NCBI GenBank assembly: GCA_025201365.1
Contig: JAIXMF010000018.1
Span: 1 to 64,000, forward strand
Length of the DNA: 64,000 nucleotides
Direction: 5' to 3'
Source: Syncephalis plumigaleata
Lineage: Eukaryota; Zoopagomycota; Zoopagomycetes; Zoopagales; Piptocephalidaceae
Position 1 is the first letter of the stretch; every line of letters begins with the position of its first letter. A model generated the notes under the pieces. The model worked only from the letters and a program-made list of their open reading frames with translations. It was not told where the DNA came from and made no database searches. Shown here piece after piece: positions 1 to 10,149 of the stretch. Made by a program: the position numbers and the translations under genes.

Positions 1-22
1 ATAAATACTAACACAAGTATAG

Positions 23-716
23 CGTGAAAATATTCTTTTCAAGGACGAGGGTTGTACACACGCCCTCCTGGCAGATTTTGGGCTGTCGCTTATATTCCCA
101 AACTCAACTGCAACTGCTAAAGGACTTATTGGTACGCCAGAATACATGGCGCCAGAGGTCTTTTTGAGCGGCGCGAATGTAGACGTCGTTGTTGAACGCT
201 TCACGAAACAAGGCGACACGGGCAAATGGAAAGTTGCCCATATCCATGGTTCAAATGTCGGATTCACCAAAAGCGCCGACATGTGGAGTATAGGCATCCT
301 TGCATACTTCTTGTTAAGTGGTAAGTTAATCTTTGCTTAAAATCAACGATAGCTAACCTGATATGTCATAGGTATTCATCCATTCATGAAGTATATCAGT
401 AAATGGACCTATGAAGAATACCTTCTTACAATTTTAAATGTGCGAGCGCCATTTGAAATTGTCAATTTTAATGAACCCGTCAATGAAGGTAAGTTGCTAT
501 GATTACACTAATAAAATCCACTAACTATAATCAATCATGTTTAGCGACGCGTTTTGTTAATGGCCTTCTCCAGGTCGATCCGGCTCGACGCATGACGATG
601 TGGATGCTCTGCAGCATCCATGGTTTAAATCCGCGCAGGAAGTGAAGCGCAAGCTTGACTGCTTCCTACAATCCGACCTGTCTGAGCCACCAGCAAAGCG
701 ACAACGGCGTTTTTAA
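23..716 (+). CDS. Ser/Thr protein kinase, CaMK-like, C-terminal part
   Basis: This is the C-terminal half of a protein kinase; the N-lobe lies before the window. Exons read 23-320, 372-488 and 545-716, with GTAAGT donors and TAG acceptors. Visible in order are ENILF (end of the catalytic loop), DFGLS (metal-binding Asp), GTPEYMAPEV (activation and P+1 loops), DMWSIGILAYFLLSG (subdomain IX) and the final DALQHPWF helix. About 35 extra residues sit between MAPEV and DMWSIG, an insertion unusual for CaMK kinases. Near 597 the frame slips: VDPARRMT is in one frame and DALQHPWF in another, with no usable splice sites between. A 2-base gain or 1-base loss would explain it, so this is either an assembly error or a broken gene. 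The tail after the kinase is short and ends in a basic PAKRQRRF. Confidence 0.75.
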
Positions 717-1965
717 CTGTCATCACTAATATACCATACAATTCTGTTCAATAAATGTACTACTATTGTCATTAACAATTTAAATCACTGCATACAAATA
801 TTTCTATACTTGCTACTACATTCATTTCACTGTTGCTTTCTCTATTCATTCCAATTTATTTCCATCATTCTACCTTTCCACTACATATGCATGCTTGCCA
901 ATATTGTCAGTTCACACTGCATATATTTACTATTCCACCTATTGCTCATTCACCTTGTTATTTATTTCTTTACACAACACGTGTCTTCTTTGTGTCAACT
1001 ACATCCCGCTTGTCAGTAAACAACACGCGTCCACTTCCTCTTAACTATATGCTAGCTAGTTCTTTTACTTTCTCAGTAATACGCGTCTTCTTCGTGTCAT
1101 TCACATTCCACTTCATCTTTCACTTTAACATACACACTCCCTATAGCAGCTATTCTGCCATACGATCTCTATGGCTTTTATTTATCTCTTTGTTTTCCTC
1201 TTCCTCTAAACTATCTACATGCTCACTTGTCGTTATTATTTCTATACCAATAAGCCTTGTTTGTTGCTCGTTCTAGTCCTTTGTTTCTATCACTGTCCTG
1301 CTTATTTATCAATGTTTAAGCGTTTACTGTTCTCGTTGTAGTATGCACCTTTTACTTTTACTGCTCTTTTCCGTCATCTGTTTGTATGCCACCACTATGT
1401 CATGCTTTTATTTGTATTTTTATTTGTTTACTGTCATCTACATACTCTATCTACCTACAGGCATACACTGCTTCTTCAAATAAACTGACATACGTGTTCA
1501 TGCACCCTTCCTTGCTCATTTCTTGCTCAATCGTGACAAGTCAGTCATTCTACTAACTGCTATTTGTTTATTACATTGTTTATCGCGTATTCACTTTGTT
1601 CACACGTTGCTCTCTATGCAATTAACCGTAAGTAGTATCATCATAATTTATTTAATAAATGCACGATTTACAATGTTCATCGAATACAGCATATTCTTAT
1701 GGAGTATGCGAGTATTTGTAATGTGCATCCGTTTTATTTAGTATGGTATAGTTGACACTGTAAACTATCATTGAGGCATTTGATAGAATCGAGTATTACA
1801 TTCTCGTTGTAAGCACATATGCATACGTGATCATTCCATTCACTAGTTTGCTAACTATTAAATTGTTAATAGCATTAGCCGAATAGGACTACAAGACAAC
1901 ACAAGACTTACGGGTAAGATGGTAGCAGAAAACATGTATATAAATCCATCTAATAAATTGCACTA
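717..1965. other. Gene-poor AT/pyrimidine-rich spacer
   Basis: No supported gene. The plus strand is rich in T and C with scattered CAC/TTC words, so open frames here (for example 810-1276) are long only by composition and give Phe/Ile/Ser-rich peptides without recognisable domains. Confidence 0.6.
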
Positions 1966-1966
1966 G

Positions 1967-2162
1967 ATTTATTGATTGTGAATCGGATAAAGTAGTCCCG
2001 GTGGCCATAGCAGCAATGAATGGATTTGAACTATGCGGCAATAATCTTCATGTTATTACGGCCATGATACCTGGTACATTGATTGAAGGCATGAAGACAT
2101 TAAAGGGATCGGGACCACATCAAGCATCACCTGCTACGACATGTGCTGCAATGTATTGCTAA
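1967..2162 (+). pseudogene. RRM fragment resembling the Puf60/half-pint C-terminal RRM
   Basis: After a good acceptor (TTGCACTAG, ending at 1966) the frame reads FIDCESDK, then AIAAMNGFELCGNNLHV and IEGMKTL, ending at a stop at 2160-2162. AIxAMNGFEL-GxxLRV is the end of an RRM domain (RNP-2 side strand and last beta strand), and the following AMIPGTLIEGMKTL resembles the linker in Puf60-type poly(U)-binding splicing factors. Nothing upstream supplies the RNP-1 half, and no downstream exon was found. I infer a stranded exon or decayed gene fragment of about 64 codons. It lies directly beside a piece of the TIR transposon family. A functional short gene with unseen exons is possible but less likely. 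Confidence 0.45.
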
Positions 2163-2171
2163 CATAATTTA

Positions 2172-2260
2172 TTGGTAATGGATCTTTCATTAACAGCGAT
2201 AAATATCATCATTAATTCTATAAGGTAAACGATACAAATATACTAGCGTAGTTGGATATT
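2172..2260 (+). mobile_element. Scrap of the TIR element family (third copy)
   Basis: About 89 bases align by eye with 13706-13795 inside the TIR element at 13569-14118, at roughly 85% identity (shared words include AGCGATAA, AATTCTATAAGGTA and GTTGGATATT). No terminal repeat matching that family was found around it, so this is an internal remnant. It starts ten bases after the RRM fragment. Confidence 0.6.
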
Positions 2261-2484
2261 TTCTTATGGTTCAAAGATCATAAGTGCCAGAATGCAGTGG
2301 AGAGAGCAGACCTAATCTTTAGTTATTTTCTAATAAATTTGTTAATATGCCATTACAAAAATTCTACACATTTATTAATAAAGGATCTATTTAATTAATA
2401 GTGTTAACGAATATGCAAATTTATTTATTAATAAGAATAGTAGTTAATAACTAACGGTGATAATCGGCTAGAGCAATCCTGTAT

Positions 2485-2561
2485 AATGCTACGATATGTC
2501 TTTGTTTCGTAATTATCAATATACTATGTTAGCAATTCATTGCAATACATATCGTAGCATT
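2485..2561. repeat. 77-bp fold-back repeat with 15-bp perfect arms
   Basis: AATGCTACGATATGT at 2485-2499 is the exact reverse complement of 2547-2561. The spacer is 47 bases. GTAT stands directly outside both arms, like a 4-base target duplication. This could be a tiny MITE, or a hairpin near the 3' end of the neighbouring minus-strand reading frame. Confidence 0.55.
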
Positions 2562-2596
2562 GTATTAAATAAAACTGGAACCTATTAGTATTACAA

Positions 2597-2788
2597 TTAG
2601 TTGACTTTTCTAAATGTACCGCGTTGAATACTACTTGCTGTTAGATTAATTGATCGGTAACGTGCTGATCGTGCACGTAGATGTACAAAGGCCACACTTT
2701 GCAATACTGACAAGAATAGCATGCCAAGAATCAATGCTAATTTTAGACGAACAGGTAATGTTGTCGACGTATTGAGTAACACCGTCAT
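2597..2788 (-). CDS. Small single-span membrane protein (doubtful)
   Basis: A 63-residue reading frame with a clear hydrophobic segment (residues about 16-36, LALILGMLFLSVLQSVAFVHL) followed by a basic tail (RARSARYR). I do not recognise a family. It starts with ATG, and the base context upstream (GTAG before GTAAGG) could also be part of a splice site, so an upstream exon cannot be excluded. It is divergent from the WW-domain gene, about 130 bases away, and could share its promoter region. Length and composition alone do not prove that it is expressed. Confidence 0.35.
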   Translation of the reverse strand: MTVLLNTSTTLPVRLKLALILGMLFLSVLQSVAFVHLRARSARYRSINLTASSIQRGTFRKVN

Positions 2789-2918
2789 TCCTTACCTACA
2801 AATGGCACACATGCCTACGCACGCCTACTCACACATTGTTCGCACTCTTCCCTTTTTTTAAGTTCTAACGGTTAGCATCTTTTAGTGATTTCTACATAAC
2901 AAACAAACCTACTCTATT

Positions 2919-3946
2919 ATGGATAATCGTCCATTACCACCAGGCTGGTTAGTAGCATATGTATTTATATACTGAAGATTAACATATATATATATTCCAA
3001 TAGGATAAGCCAGTTTGACCAGGGTAGTAATCGCTACTTTTACGTTGGTAAGTAAGGAGCGAAGAAAGCGGGCGTATGCTTCAACTTCATAACCGTATCT
3101 CTACTAGAAACTGCTACGGGAAAATCAGTATGGGAGGATCCACGACCTGCTTTCTACGCAAACCAGCCACCAACGGGTGGTCATAGTGCTACACCCGTAG
3201 GCAATATGCCATCGGATATGCCTATGAGCATGCCATCAGCAGATGGTGGCGCGGCACCACCCGCTTACCCTGCCGGTCCTAGTAATCCATCGATGCCATC
3301 GGACAAGTCGCACTATCCACCGGCCGGTACTCCTCTACAAGGTGGACCACCACCGATGCCTGGATATGGCGCGAGTGTAATGCCCGGCGGGTATGGCACT
3401 CCTCCTGGCTATTCGACACAGCCACCGTTGCAGCCCGGTTATGGAGCACCGCCTGGTCAACAGGCAGGCTACGGTATGCCACCTCCAGGTCAGCCTGGCT
3501 ATGGAGCAGCCGCACCTCAAGCCAATGCTTACTATGGAGGAGCTCCACCGCCTCCAGGTCAGGGTGACGCGGAGAAACTAGGAATGGGTAAGTTGGCCGG
3601 TCTGGCAGCTGGTGCCGGTGGAGTTGGTCTACTCGGCAGCATGCTGGCCAATAGCGGCAAACCTCATGGTAGCAGCAGTGGTGGCGGTGGTTTTATGAGC
3701 AGCATGCTAGGAGGTAGCAGCCATAAACCACCTAAACCGCAAAAGCCGCATGGTAGCGGTAGCCCAATGGTAATGGGTGCGGCAGCGGCACTCGGTGGTG
3801 GTGCGCTTGGCTACGCGGCAGCTCATGTCATGGGAGGAGGCAAGAAGCACAAACACAAGAAACATAAAGGCTGGAAAGGATTCAAAGGAAAGGGCTGGAA
3901 GGGATTCAAGGCTAAGGGATGGAAAGGATTCAAGGGATGGAAATAA
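2919..3946 (+). CDS. WW-domain protein with Pro/Gly/Tyr-rich and Lys/Trp-repeat tail
   Basis: Three exons (2919-2947, 3004-3047, 3108-3946) join in frame to a 303-residue protein. The first about 35 residues form a WW domain: LPPGW, then FDQGSNRYFYV, then SVWEDPR, with both signature Trp residues and the closing Pro; the first Trp codon is split by intron 1. Such domains bind Pro-rich ligands. Then comes a long Pro/Gly/Tyr region with repeated PGYG motifs, a Gly/Ala stretch that looks like glycine-zipper-type hydrophobic helices (GLAAGAGGVGLLGSML and GAAAALGGGALGYAAA), and a final cationic repeat built from KGWKGFKG units. The architecture is like WW proteins common in zygomycetes, whose role is not established. 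The cationic Trp/Phe tail suggests binding to membrane or nucleic acid; that is inference. Confidence 0.8.
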
Positions 3947-4822
3947 CAACAACAACAACAATAACAATAACAATAACAACAGCAGTAATAAGGTTCATAA
4001 CATGTTGATACATAACAAGTCTACTAACAGTGTAGCCATCTCATCTAAAGAGTCGTTGGATATCTTGAGGAATTTTGCTTGAATATTGTAACATTCAATA
4101 AAAACATTACTTGAATCCTTTATTTTGATGGATTGTACAACTGTAATTCTATTGTTTCCAGATGGTAATAATCTAAGATTACTTGATATAACTTTTTAGT
4201 ATTCGCATGTGGCTTCTTAGAAACGAGTATTGTAGTTGTAATGATACTTTACAGATGGTTGCAACATGTACCTATTTACAAAATGAATAGCTAGTTCAAT
4301 GATTCTTTGTTCTTCTCACCGTATGTCAGTTGTCATTTGTATCGACTACCATGATCGATACAGGATTGTCTATTTTTATCGAGCACCGTCCTATTGTTCG
4401 TCGACATAATTAATTACACTTCAACCTTAGCGAATTAACAAGACGTAACGCCTTTCTACTTTCCTCGGCTGATATGAACATGTTTGACAATAATACTGGC
4501 ATTACAATGTCGTGTAGACTACTGGCCGTGTTAACTGCACTGTCAGCTCGTGATCAAGCGTATTTCTACGGTTTACTCGAGTACACCGAACTATTACGAT
4601 TAAATAGGAGTAATCATTTCCTAAGGAATGCAATACGGGATAACAACACATTTTAATTGATGGAAATCATGTTTTATTTAGTATATGTCACGCGTCATGT
4701 ATCTAATGTATAGTAAAAATGGATGGTAATGCTGATGTCTATGTGTTTACCAACATCTCATGTTTAATAGGTCTTTCGTAGTCATTGTTAAATCGAATGT
4801 AGTGTGCATCCTTGCTAACTAA
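3947..4822. other. Spacer after the WW gene
   Basis: Begins with an AAC/AAT microsatellite just after the stop codon, then AT-rich sequence with an AATAAA at about 4097, a likely polyadenylation signal. A 60-codon frame at 4474-4656 has no recognisable features. No other gene is supported. Confidence 0.5.
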
Positions 4823-5113
4823 TTACATTCTCGTCATTTTATGCTTATTCACAAAGTTCTTCTTAGATGGTCGTTTCTTGGGTTTGAATAAAGCGAGAAT
4901 TTGCTTGGTGATATCTTTGTCGTTACACTTGCACATGAGATCGGCTTCGTTATAGTTGTAGCATCGATTGAATTGAATGTTCGGTCCGCTTTTCAAACAT
5001 ATTTCCTGGCATTTCCCTTTCCAACCGGGATAGATGCATGGTACTATTTCATCACTGGTTGCAAATGTGGTCATGACAAATATGGCTAAAACGATGGCGA
5101 TATACGATTTCAT
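4823..5113 (-). CDS. Small secreted cysteine-rich protein
   Basis: I start the gene at the ATG at 5113, which gives 96 residues. The first about 20 (MKSYIAIVLAIFVMTTFATS) are a typical signal peptide with cleavage expected after FATS. The mature part has six cysteines (in CIYPGWKGKCQEIC, NRCYNY and LMCKC), enough for three disulfides, and then a very basic tail (KPKKRPSKKNF, NKHKM). The frame stays open upstream to 5299, but those residues are hydrophobic and would hide the signal peptide, so the shorter start is preferred. I recognise no family. Size, secretion signal and even Cys count fit a secreted effector or antimicrobial-type peptide; this is inference from shape only. Confidence 0.6.
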   Translation of the reverse strand: MKSYIAIVLAIFVMTTFATSDEIVPCIYPGWKGKCQEICLKSGPNIQFNRCYNYNEADLMCKCNDKDITKQILALFKPKKRPSKKNFVNKHKMTRM

Positions 5114-6397
5114 AATGTATAGGTAGTGAAGGAATGACAGAACGACCGTATTGACCAGCAATATGGTTGTAGCGGAAGAAGAGACGTAAAACGTAGATGA
5201 TATGAAGGCGTGTATATCGTTAGAACTGATGAATAAATAAGCGCCAATGTACAACAAGATGTAGTCTTTTATATAGGGAAAGCAAGCAGTGGATGCCAAC
5301 TATAGCCTTGTTGATTAAGCGTAAAAATAAAGTGCCTAATACATGTTTATTGTTTACCTAACACGACAATGATGAATGATGCTACGAACAAGCATTAAAA
5401 CATGCCATGGCCGTATCAATAATGAGTTTTGAGTGAATAGAATTGTTTACGAAACAAATTGCATAGTATTGCTATTGCTAGTGATTCGTCTAATAGAATG
5501 GATTAACATGTATATATTTGACACAATTACTAATCTACCGAGATATGCGAATAGAAATGACCAGTTTAATATATCCTTAATAACATCTTGGAAAGATGAC
5601 AACAAGGGCATTAATGACAATTAGGTTCAACAGATAGACAAAATAGACAAAAGACAAACGAGGGAAACGACGGTAGAGTCATTCTCTGTGTCGAGGGGAA
5701 ATTAAAGGAATAGGGAATGGCTAATACGTACAATAATAACTATTATTATCGTTGAAGAGGTATTAGCATGAAACGTATGCTATGCTGACAGACCATATCA
5801 AACCAACAATGAACCGCTAGTAGTAATATTACCACCACCACTTGATGATAACCAGGCAAACAACTTGAATTAATTAGAGATGATGAAATGAACCAGAAAG
5901 AGGACGAGGAGAAGAGAAAGACCACACAATGACACAGTTATATCATCGTCAGTTATAGTCACTAAGTGGATATACTCGATCAGTCATGTAATTCCAGGAA
6001 TTAATGGTGGACAATGATGATGATGACTGACGATAAGTGTAGAGAGATGTGTATATAATAGATATGCAAATATGGTGATATTGATGTAACTGAATATACG
6101 AAAGTAAGGATCGATGCAGATGTATTATGTATCTCTTTCTCTTTCTCTCTCTTTATGTATATCTGACTAATATGAATGAATAATGAATGAATGAATAGGA
6201 ACAAACTGATATACTAAGAGTGTGGTCAATCCTTCTAATGTTTACTTCTTTCTCCTAAATATCTCTTCCTCTCTTCCTCTCTTCCCTTCTCTCTCTCTCT
6301 CTATAAAATCCCTGTTGAATGTTTGCATTATTACCAAAAAGAAAAGCAGTCATTGTTGTTATGATGATGGTTCACAATACACTAAAACGCTAGCTGT
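5114..6397. other. Spacer with pyrimidine tracts
   Basis: No supported gene. The right part (about 6130-6160 and 6245-6302) has CT-rich tracts and GAATGAAT repeats just beyond the 3' end of the minus-strand ypt1 gene, so part of it is probably its 3' UTR. Confidence 0.5.
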
Positions 6398-7502
6398 TTA
6401 ACAGCAGCCGCCGCTTCCTTGCTGACCGATCGTCTGACCGCTACCGACCTTCACCGTTGATTTGCCGGCCTGATTAGACATGGTCTGATTGCCCATTCGA
6501 TCCTTAATCTGCTTGGCCATGGTAAGGAAAGCTTGTTCGACGTTGGTCGCGTTCTTGGCGGATGTTTCCAGGAATGGGATATTAAGTTGATCTGCGAATT
6601 CCTTGGCCGCGGCATACTCGACCGCCTTCTTGCCTTCCAGATCGCTCTTATTACCGACTAGAAGCTTGTTGACACCCTCGCACGCGTAGCGATCAATTTC
6701 CTGGAGCCATTGACGAACATTGGTAAAGGTGTCGGCATCGGTGACATCGTACACGACGATAATACCATGTGCACCACGATAATACGAGCTGGTAATGGTA
6801 CGGAAACGTTCCTGACCTGCCGTATCCCACTAGAGATATTAAGCGATGATTATACAATGGTTAGAAATATGCCAGTAATCACAGCAATAGCAATAAATTA
6901 ATGACTTACAATTTGCAATTTCACCGTCTTGCCTTCTAGTTCAATGGTACGAATTTTCTAAATAAGAACATCATATCTATTGTTAGTATCATCATGATAA
7001 AGAAGAAAACTAGTATAGACTGATATCTTTCTTGACTACATATAGTTTTGTGCTATTTCTAGCCCTTTTCCATGTATCAAACATGTATGAGATTACGCTC
7101 ATTATTGACAATAATGAGTCATGTCGTAACATTCATAGGCAATCGTCATGCTAGTAAGGGTTCGCAATACTTACGAAATCCACACCGATTGTACTGATAT
7201 AACTCTCGGTATAAGTGTCATCGGCAAATCGAAGTAGTAAACAGGACTTTCCAACACCGGAATCACCAATGAGCAAAAGCTTGAAAAGATAGTCGCTAAA
7301 CACGGTTGTTATCATTATCATTATCATTATCATTAGTTCAATATATATATATAGCAATAGTAATTCGTCAATACACGCAATCCTTTTCTCCTGACTTCAT
7401 CTGTCGACTACTACGCTATTGCATAGTTATCAACGTCGGATGACTGCCAGTATAAAAGTGTGCCTGAACGAGGAGACTTGTCACTTACTATTCTGGGTTC
7501 AT
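6398..7502 (-). CDS. ypt1: Rab GTPase Ypt1/Rab1
   Basis: Four exons (7489-7502, 7175-7295, 6910-6957, 6398-6829) give 204 residues, the usual Rab1 length. The start is [20 protein letters not shown]. Present are the P-loop GDSGVGKS, switch I/effector [27 protein letters not shown] (catalytic Gln), the base-binding NKSD and ETSAK, and a C-terminal GGCC for double geranylgeranylation. Ypt1 drives ER-to-Golgi vesicle docking and early autophagy on Golgi and ER-exit membranes. All three introns have canonical ends; the first exon is only 14 nt and carries MNPEY. The gene looks intact, without any frame problem. Confidence 0.96.
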
Positions 7503-8445
7503 GTTGTCGATATTGAGAGTGCGAAGCGTTAGACTAGACGAATAAACAGCAAAGCTATTGTAGATGACAAGAAATAGGAGTAGTAGGAGTAGTAGGAGTA
7601 AGATAGAATGCGCGGACCACAGGCGACAATTTAACTGGAGCAACTATATCTGATAAAGAGAAAGTGAGAACAGTAAGCGTACGCACAGAATGTCGATAGT
7701 TCAATTCAAATCAAAGAATACAATCCGATATTGACAGCAACCGAGAAACCGACAACAAAGAATATAGGATGAAAGTGATGAAACGATAGAAGAGCGATAG
7801 AGCGATAAAGCAAGTACGAGAGTAGAAAGAACAAAGTGTTGTGTGCAAGTTGGTTGGTTAGCTGTCTTTCCAATAGTCGGTTCCCATTAGCACGTTTAAA
7901 CCAATCAGCGTCATCCATGAAGACGCATTCATCCCAGAGGAGAGAGGGAGAGAGATAGGATGATGCTATCATGGATGTTGATTTTTTACAGTGAATGGAA
8001 AATAGGGCACATACGCCCATCCACACACCATACACAAGCCATATACATACACACACACATCCATACACTCGCATACATATACGCAATGCATACACGTACA
8101 CATATACATACGCACGTACGCACAGAGAGTTCGAGCAAGAATAAGCGAGTAGGTGATGAGTGAGTTAAAAAAAAGGGGGGAGAGAAAGGAGAGAGTTATC
8201 AATGCCGTAGCTTACTCATACAAGTTACTCGTATAATCTGCGTCATTACTAAGAAGATGACAACGACTATCCAGTCTATTTGTTCTTTTACTGTATCATG
8301 TTACTTACTCAAGTTGTATAATAATAGTAGTAGTAATAGCAGTCAGCTAATAGAGCAGTCGACTTGTAACAATAACTATGTGGAAGTGAGAATAGTAAGT
8401 GTGTGTGTAAAAATTGCCGTCACTTTGTAAGAAAAGAGTTAAGTA
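7503..8445. other. Spacer upstream of ypt1 with simple repeats
   Basis: Contains TAG/AGG triplet runs near 7576-7600 and a CA/ACAT-rich stretch at about 8010-8125. Reading frames here are repeat-driven. The promoter and 5' UTR of ypt1 should lie in the left part, but no specific element can be named. Confidence 0.5.
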
Positions 8446-9542
8446 GCGTGTTTTTCCATCCAATTTGCGCATTTATCCTTTAACATTTTTTCATTTGCTG
8501 TTTATTAATAAATAGATTTGCACAATTGTTAACACCGTCTTCGCATTGCTATTATTATTAAGTAGTTGTCATTGCCCTAGCAGTTGAGGGAGATGTTAAT
8601 GATTGCGATATCACATATTACAACTAGTGATAATAAATAATAGACACATTGATAGAACTCACATATCTTGGATGCAAAGCGATAACAATCACGGATAAGT
8701 TGTTTTCCGCTGTTTGATCCTCGTTGTTGTACTGATCCTCCTTTTCTTGAACAACTGAAGGTAGCAACACTTTGATGAAATGTATCTATAGGTATACATA
8801 ATCCTTTCTGAGATGCGCTCCTTATTGCTCATTATTACTCCCCTGTCACTCCTGCATCATGAGATTGGTGTTTATGTTGGTATTACAGCCATGTTCCTTC
8901 AACACTCATCATAGTTTCAATATTGAATAATGCTACATTATCCACTATAAATATGGGTCCTATTTTGTACGAATTAAATAAACTTATCTTCACCTTCCAG
9001 TTCAATCGTCCCTATTACACTCTACTCACACTACCTTATCGTATATCGTCTACACATTGTGCTTGAGCAAATCGAGCAACCATAGCTCCCACACTATCAA
9101 TGAGAAAGTGTCCTACTACTTGTCATGATCCCTTACGGTAAGTATACCTCATTACACTTTGATATTTATTACAATATACTAACTCATTATTCTATTAGAT
9201 GCACACATCGAAACAATGATTAAGAGGACATGCAAGTTAAAGGACTCGAGTATCGTGTATGGAATCGGGGTTATGGTTGCTCGTCTGGATTTCATTCAAA
9301 TCACCAAATGCCTTCGTAGTGGAACCGATGTTCCAACACACCCTCATCCAAGTGTCGTTGCTTCCAATCATTCAAGACAAGGAGGACAAGGACATCAAGG
9401 AACCAAACAACAAATAACAATTCATCCGTGATAGTTATCGCTATCTACACCCCAAAATACAGGGTAATTGTAAGTGTTATCATTACTATTATTTATTCGT
9501 AAAACAGAAGGCTAACTGCGCAAATTGGATGGAAAAAGCCTG
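8446..9542 (+). mobile_element. TIR DNA transposon, Tc1/mariner-type ends, with TnpB/Fanzor-like remnant (copy A)
   Basis: The ends form inverted repeats of about 35 bp with a perfect 20-bp core (CCATCCAATTTGCGCA lies within it), and TA stands directly outside each end (8444-8445, 9543-9544), as after Tc1/mariner insertion. The right end finishes CCTG-TA; the left CAGTG has drifted to GCGTG. The interior is about 1.1 kb. At about 9258-9431 it encodes a decayed peptide (VARLDFIQI..., ending IHP) homologous to the better copy at 13569-14118, with one frame slip near the WNR motif. No mariner transposase DDE/D core is visible, so the element is non-autonomous or has lost most of its gene. The last about 145 bases are nearly identical to the other copy. 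Confidence 0.75.
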
Positions 9543-9544
9543 TA

Positions 9545-10068
9545 GAGTGATGAGGGATTGAATTGAACGAGGTTGCACGTAAATAAAGATTAGTAAGGAG
9601 ATTGGAGTGAGTCATGTACACTTGACCTTTATTACTCTCTCGAATACTTGTCATTTATCTATTGGATTTAGACAATTTCAGAAAGATTAAATAGATATAG
9701 TATACTACTTTATTCTAACAGCATATTAATCTAGCTTCTGTTTGAATACAAGTATAATGATAGCAGTAGCAGTAGCAGTAGCATTGATGATATGAGTTTC
9801 TAAGGGGGAAGAACGTAATATCTATATACACGTATACATCATTCATAGATGACGCGTTCTACCCTTTATTTGTATTTTAATGGTTAATTATAACAATAAT
9901 AATAAACTAGATTACTCCTAAAGTAATAAGCAAGAAATGGAGAAAGATAACGAGGAGCGTATCTATTGACACGCCTGAACATATATTGATAATTATATAG
10001 TGATATATATATTATATAGTTATATTGATATCTGTCGTATATATACACTCTGAATAAAGAGAGTACGA
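9545..10068. other. AT-rich spacer
   Basis: Contains AGTAGC triplet repeats (about 9760-9782) and ATAT runs (about 9970-10050). No supported gene. Confidence 0.5.
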
Positions 10069-10149
10069 CTAGTACAACGATTCGGTCTTGATGTTGATGC
10101 TCTTTGGAGGATATAGCTGATTCTCTAAACTGATTCTACCTTCTTCGTC

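Noticed and set aside
810-1276. Overlapping plus-strand frames coding Phe/Ile/Ser/His-rich peptides
   Set aside because: Produced by a TTC/CAT-rich composition; no domain, no start context, no splice pattern.
4474-4656. 60-codon plus-strand frame
   Set aside because: No recognisable motif, no intron signals and average composition; cannot be told from chance.
7706-8202. Minus-strand frames with Cys/Val/Tyr-rich peptides
   Set aside because: They are translations of CA/GT and ACAT repeats upstream of ypt1.
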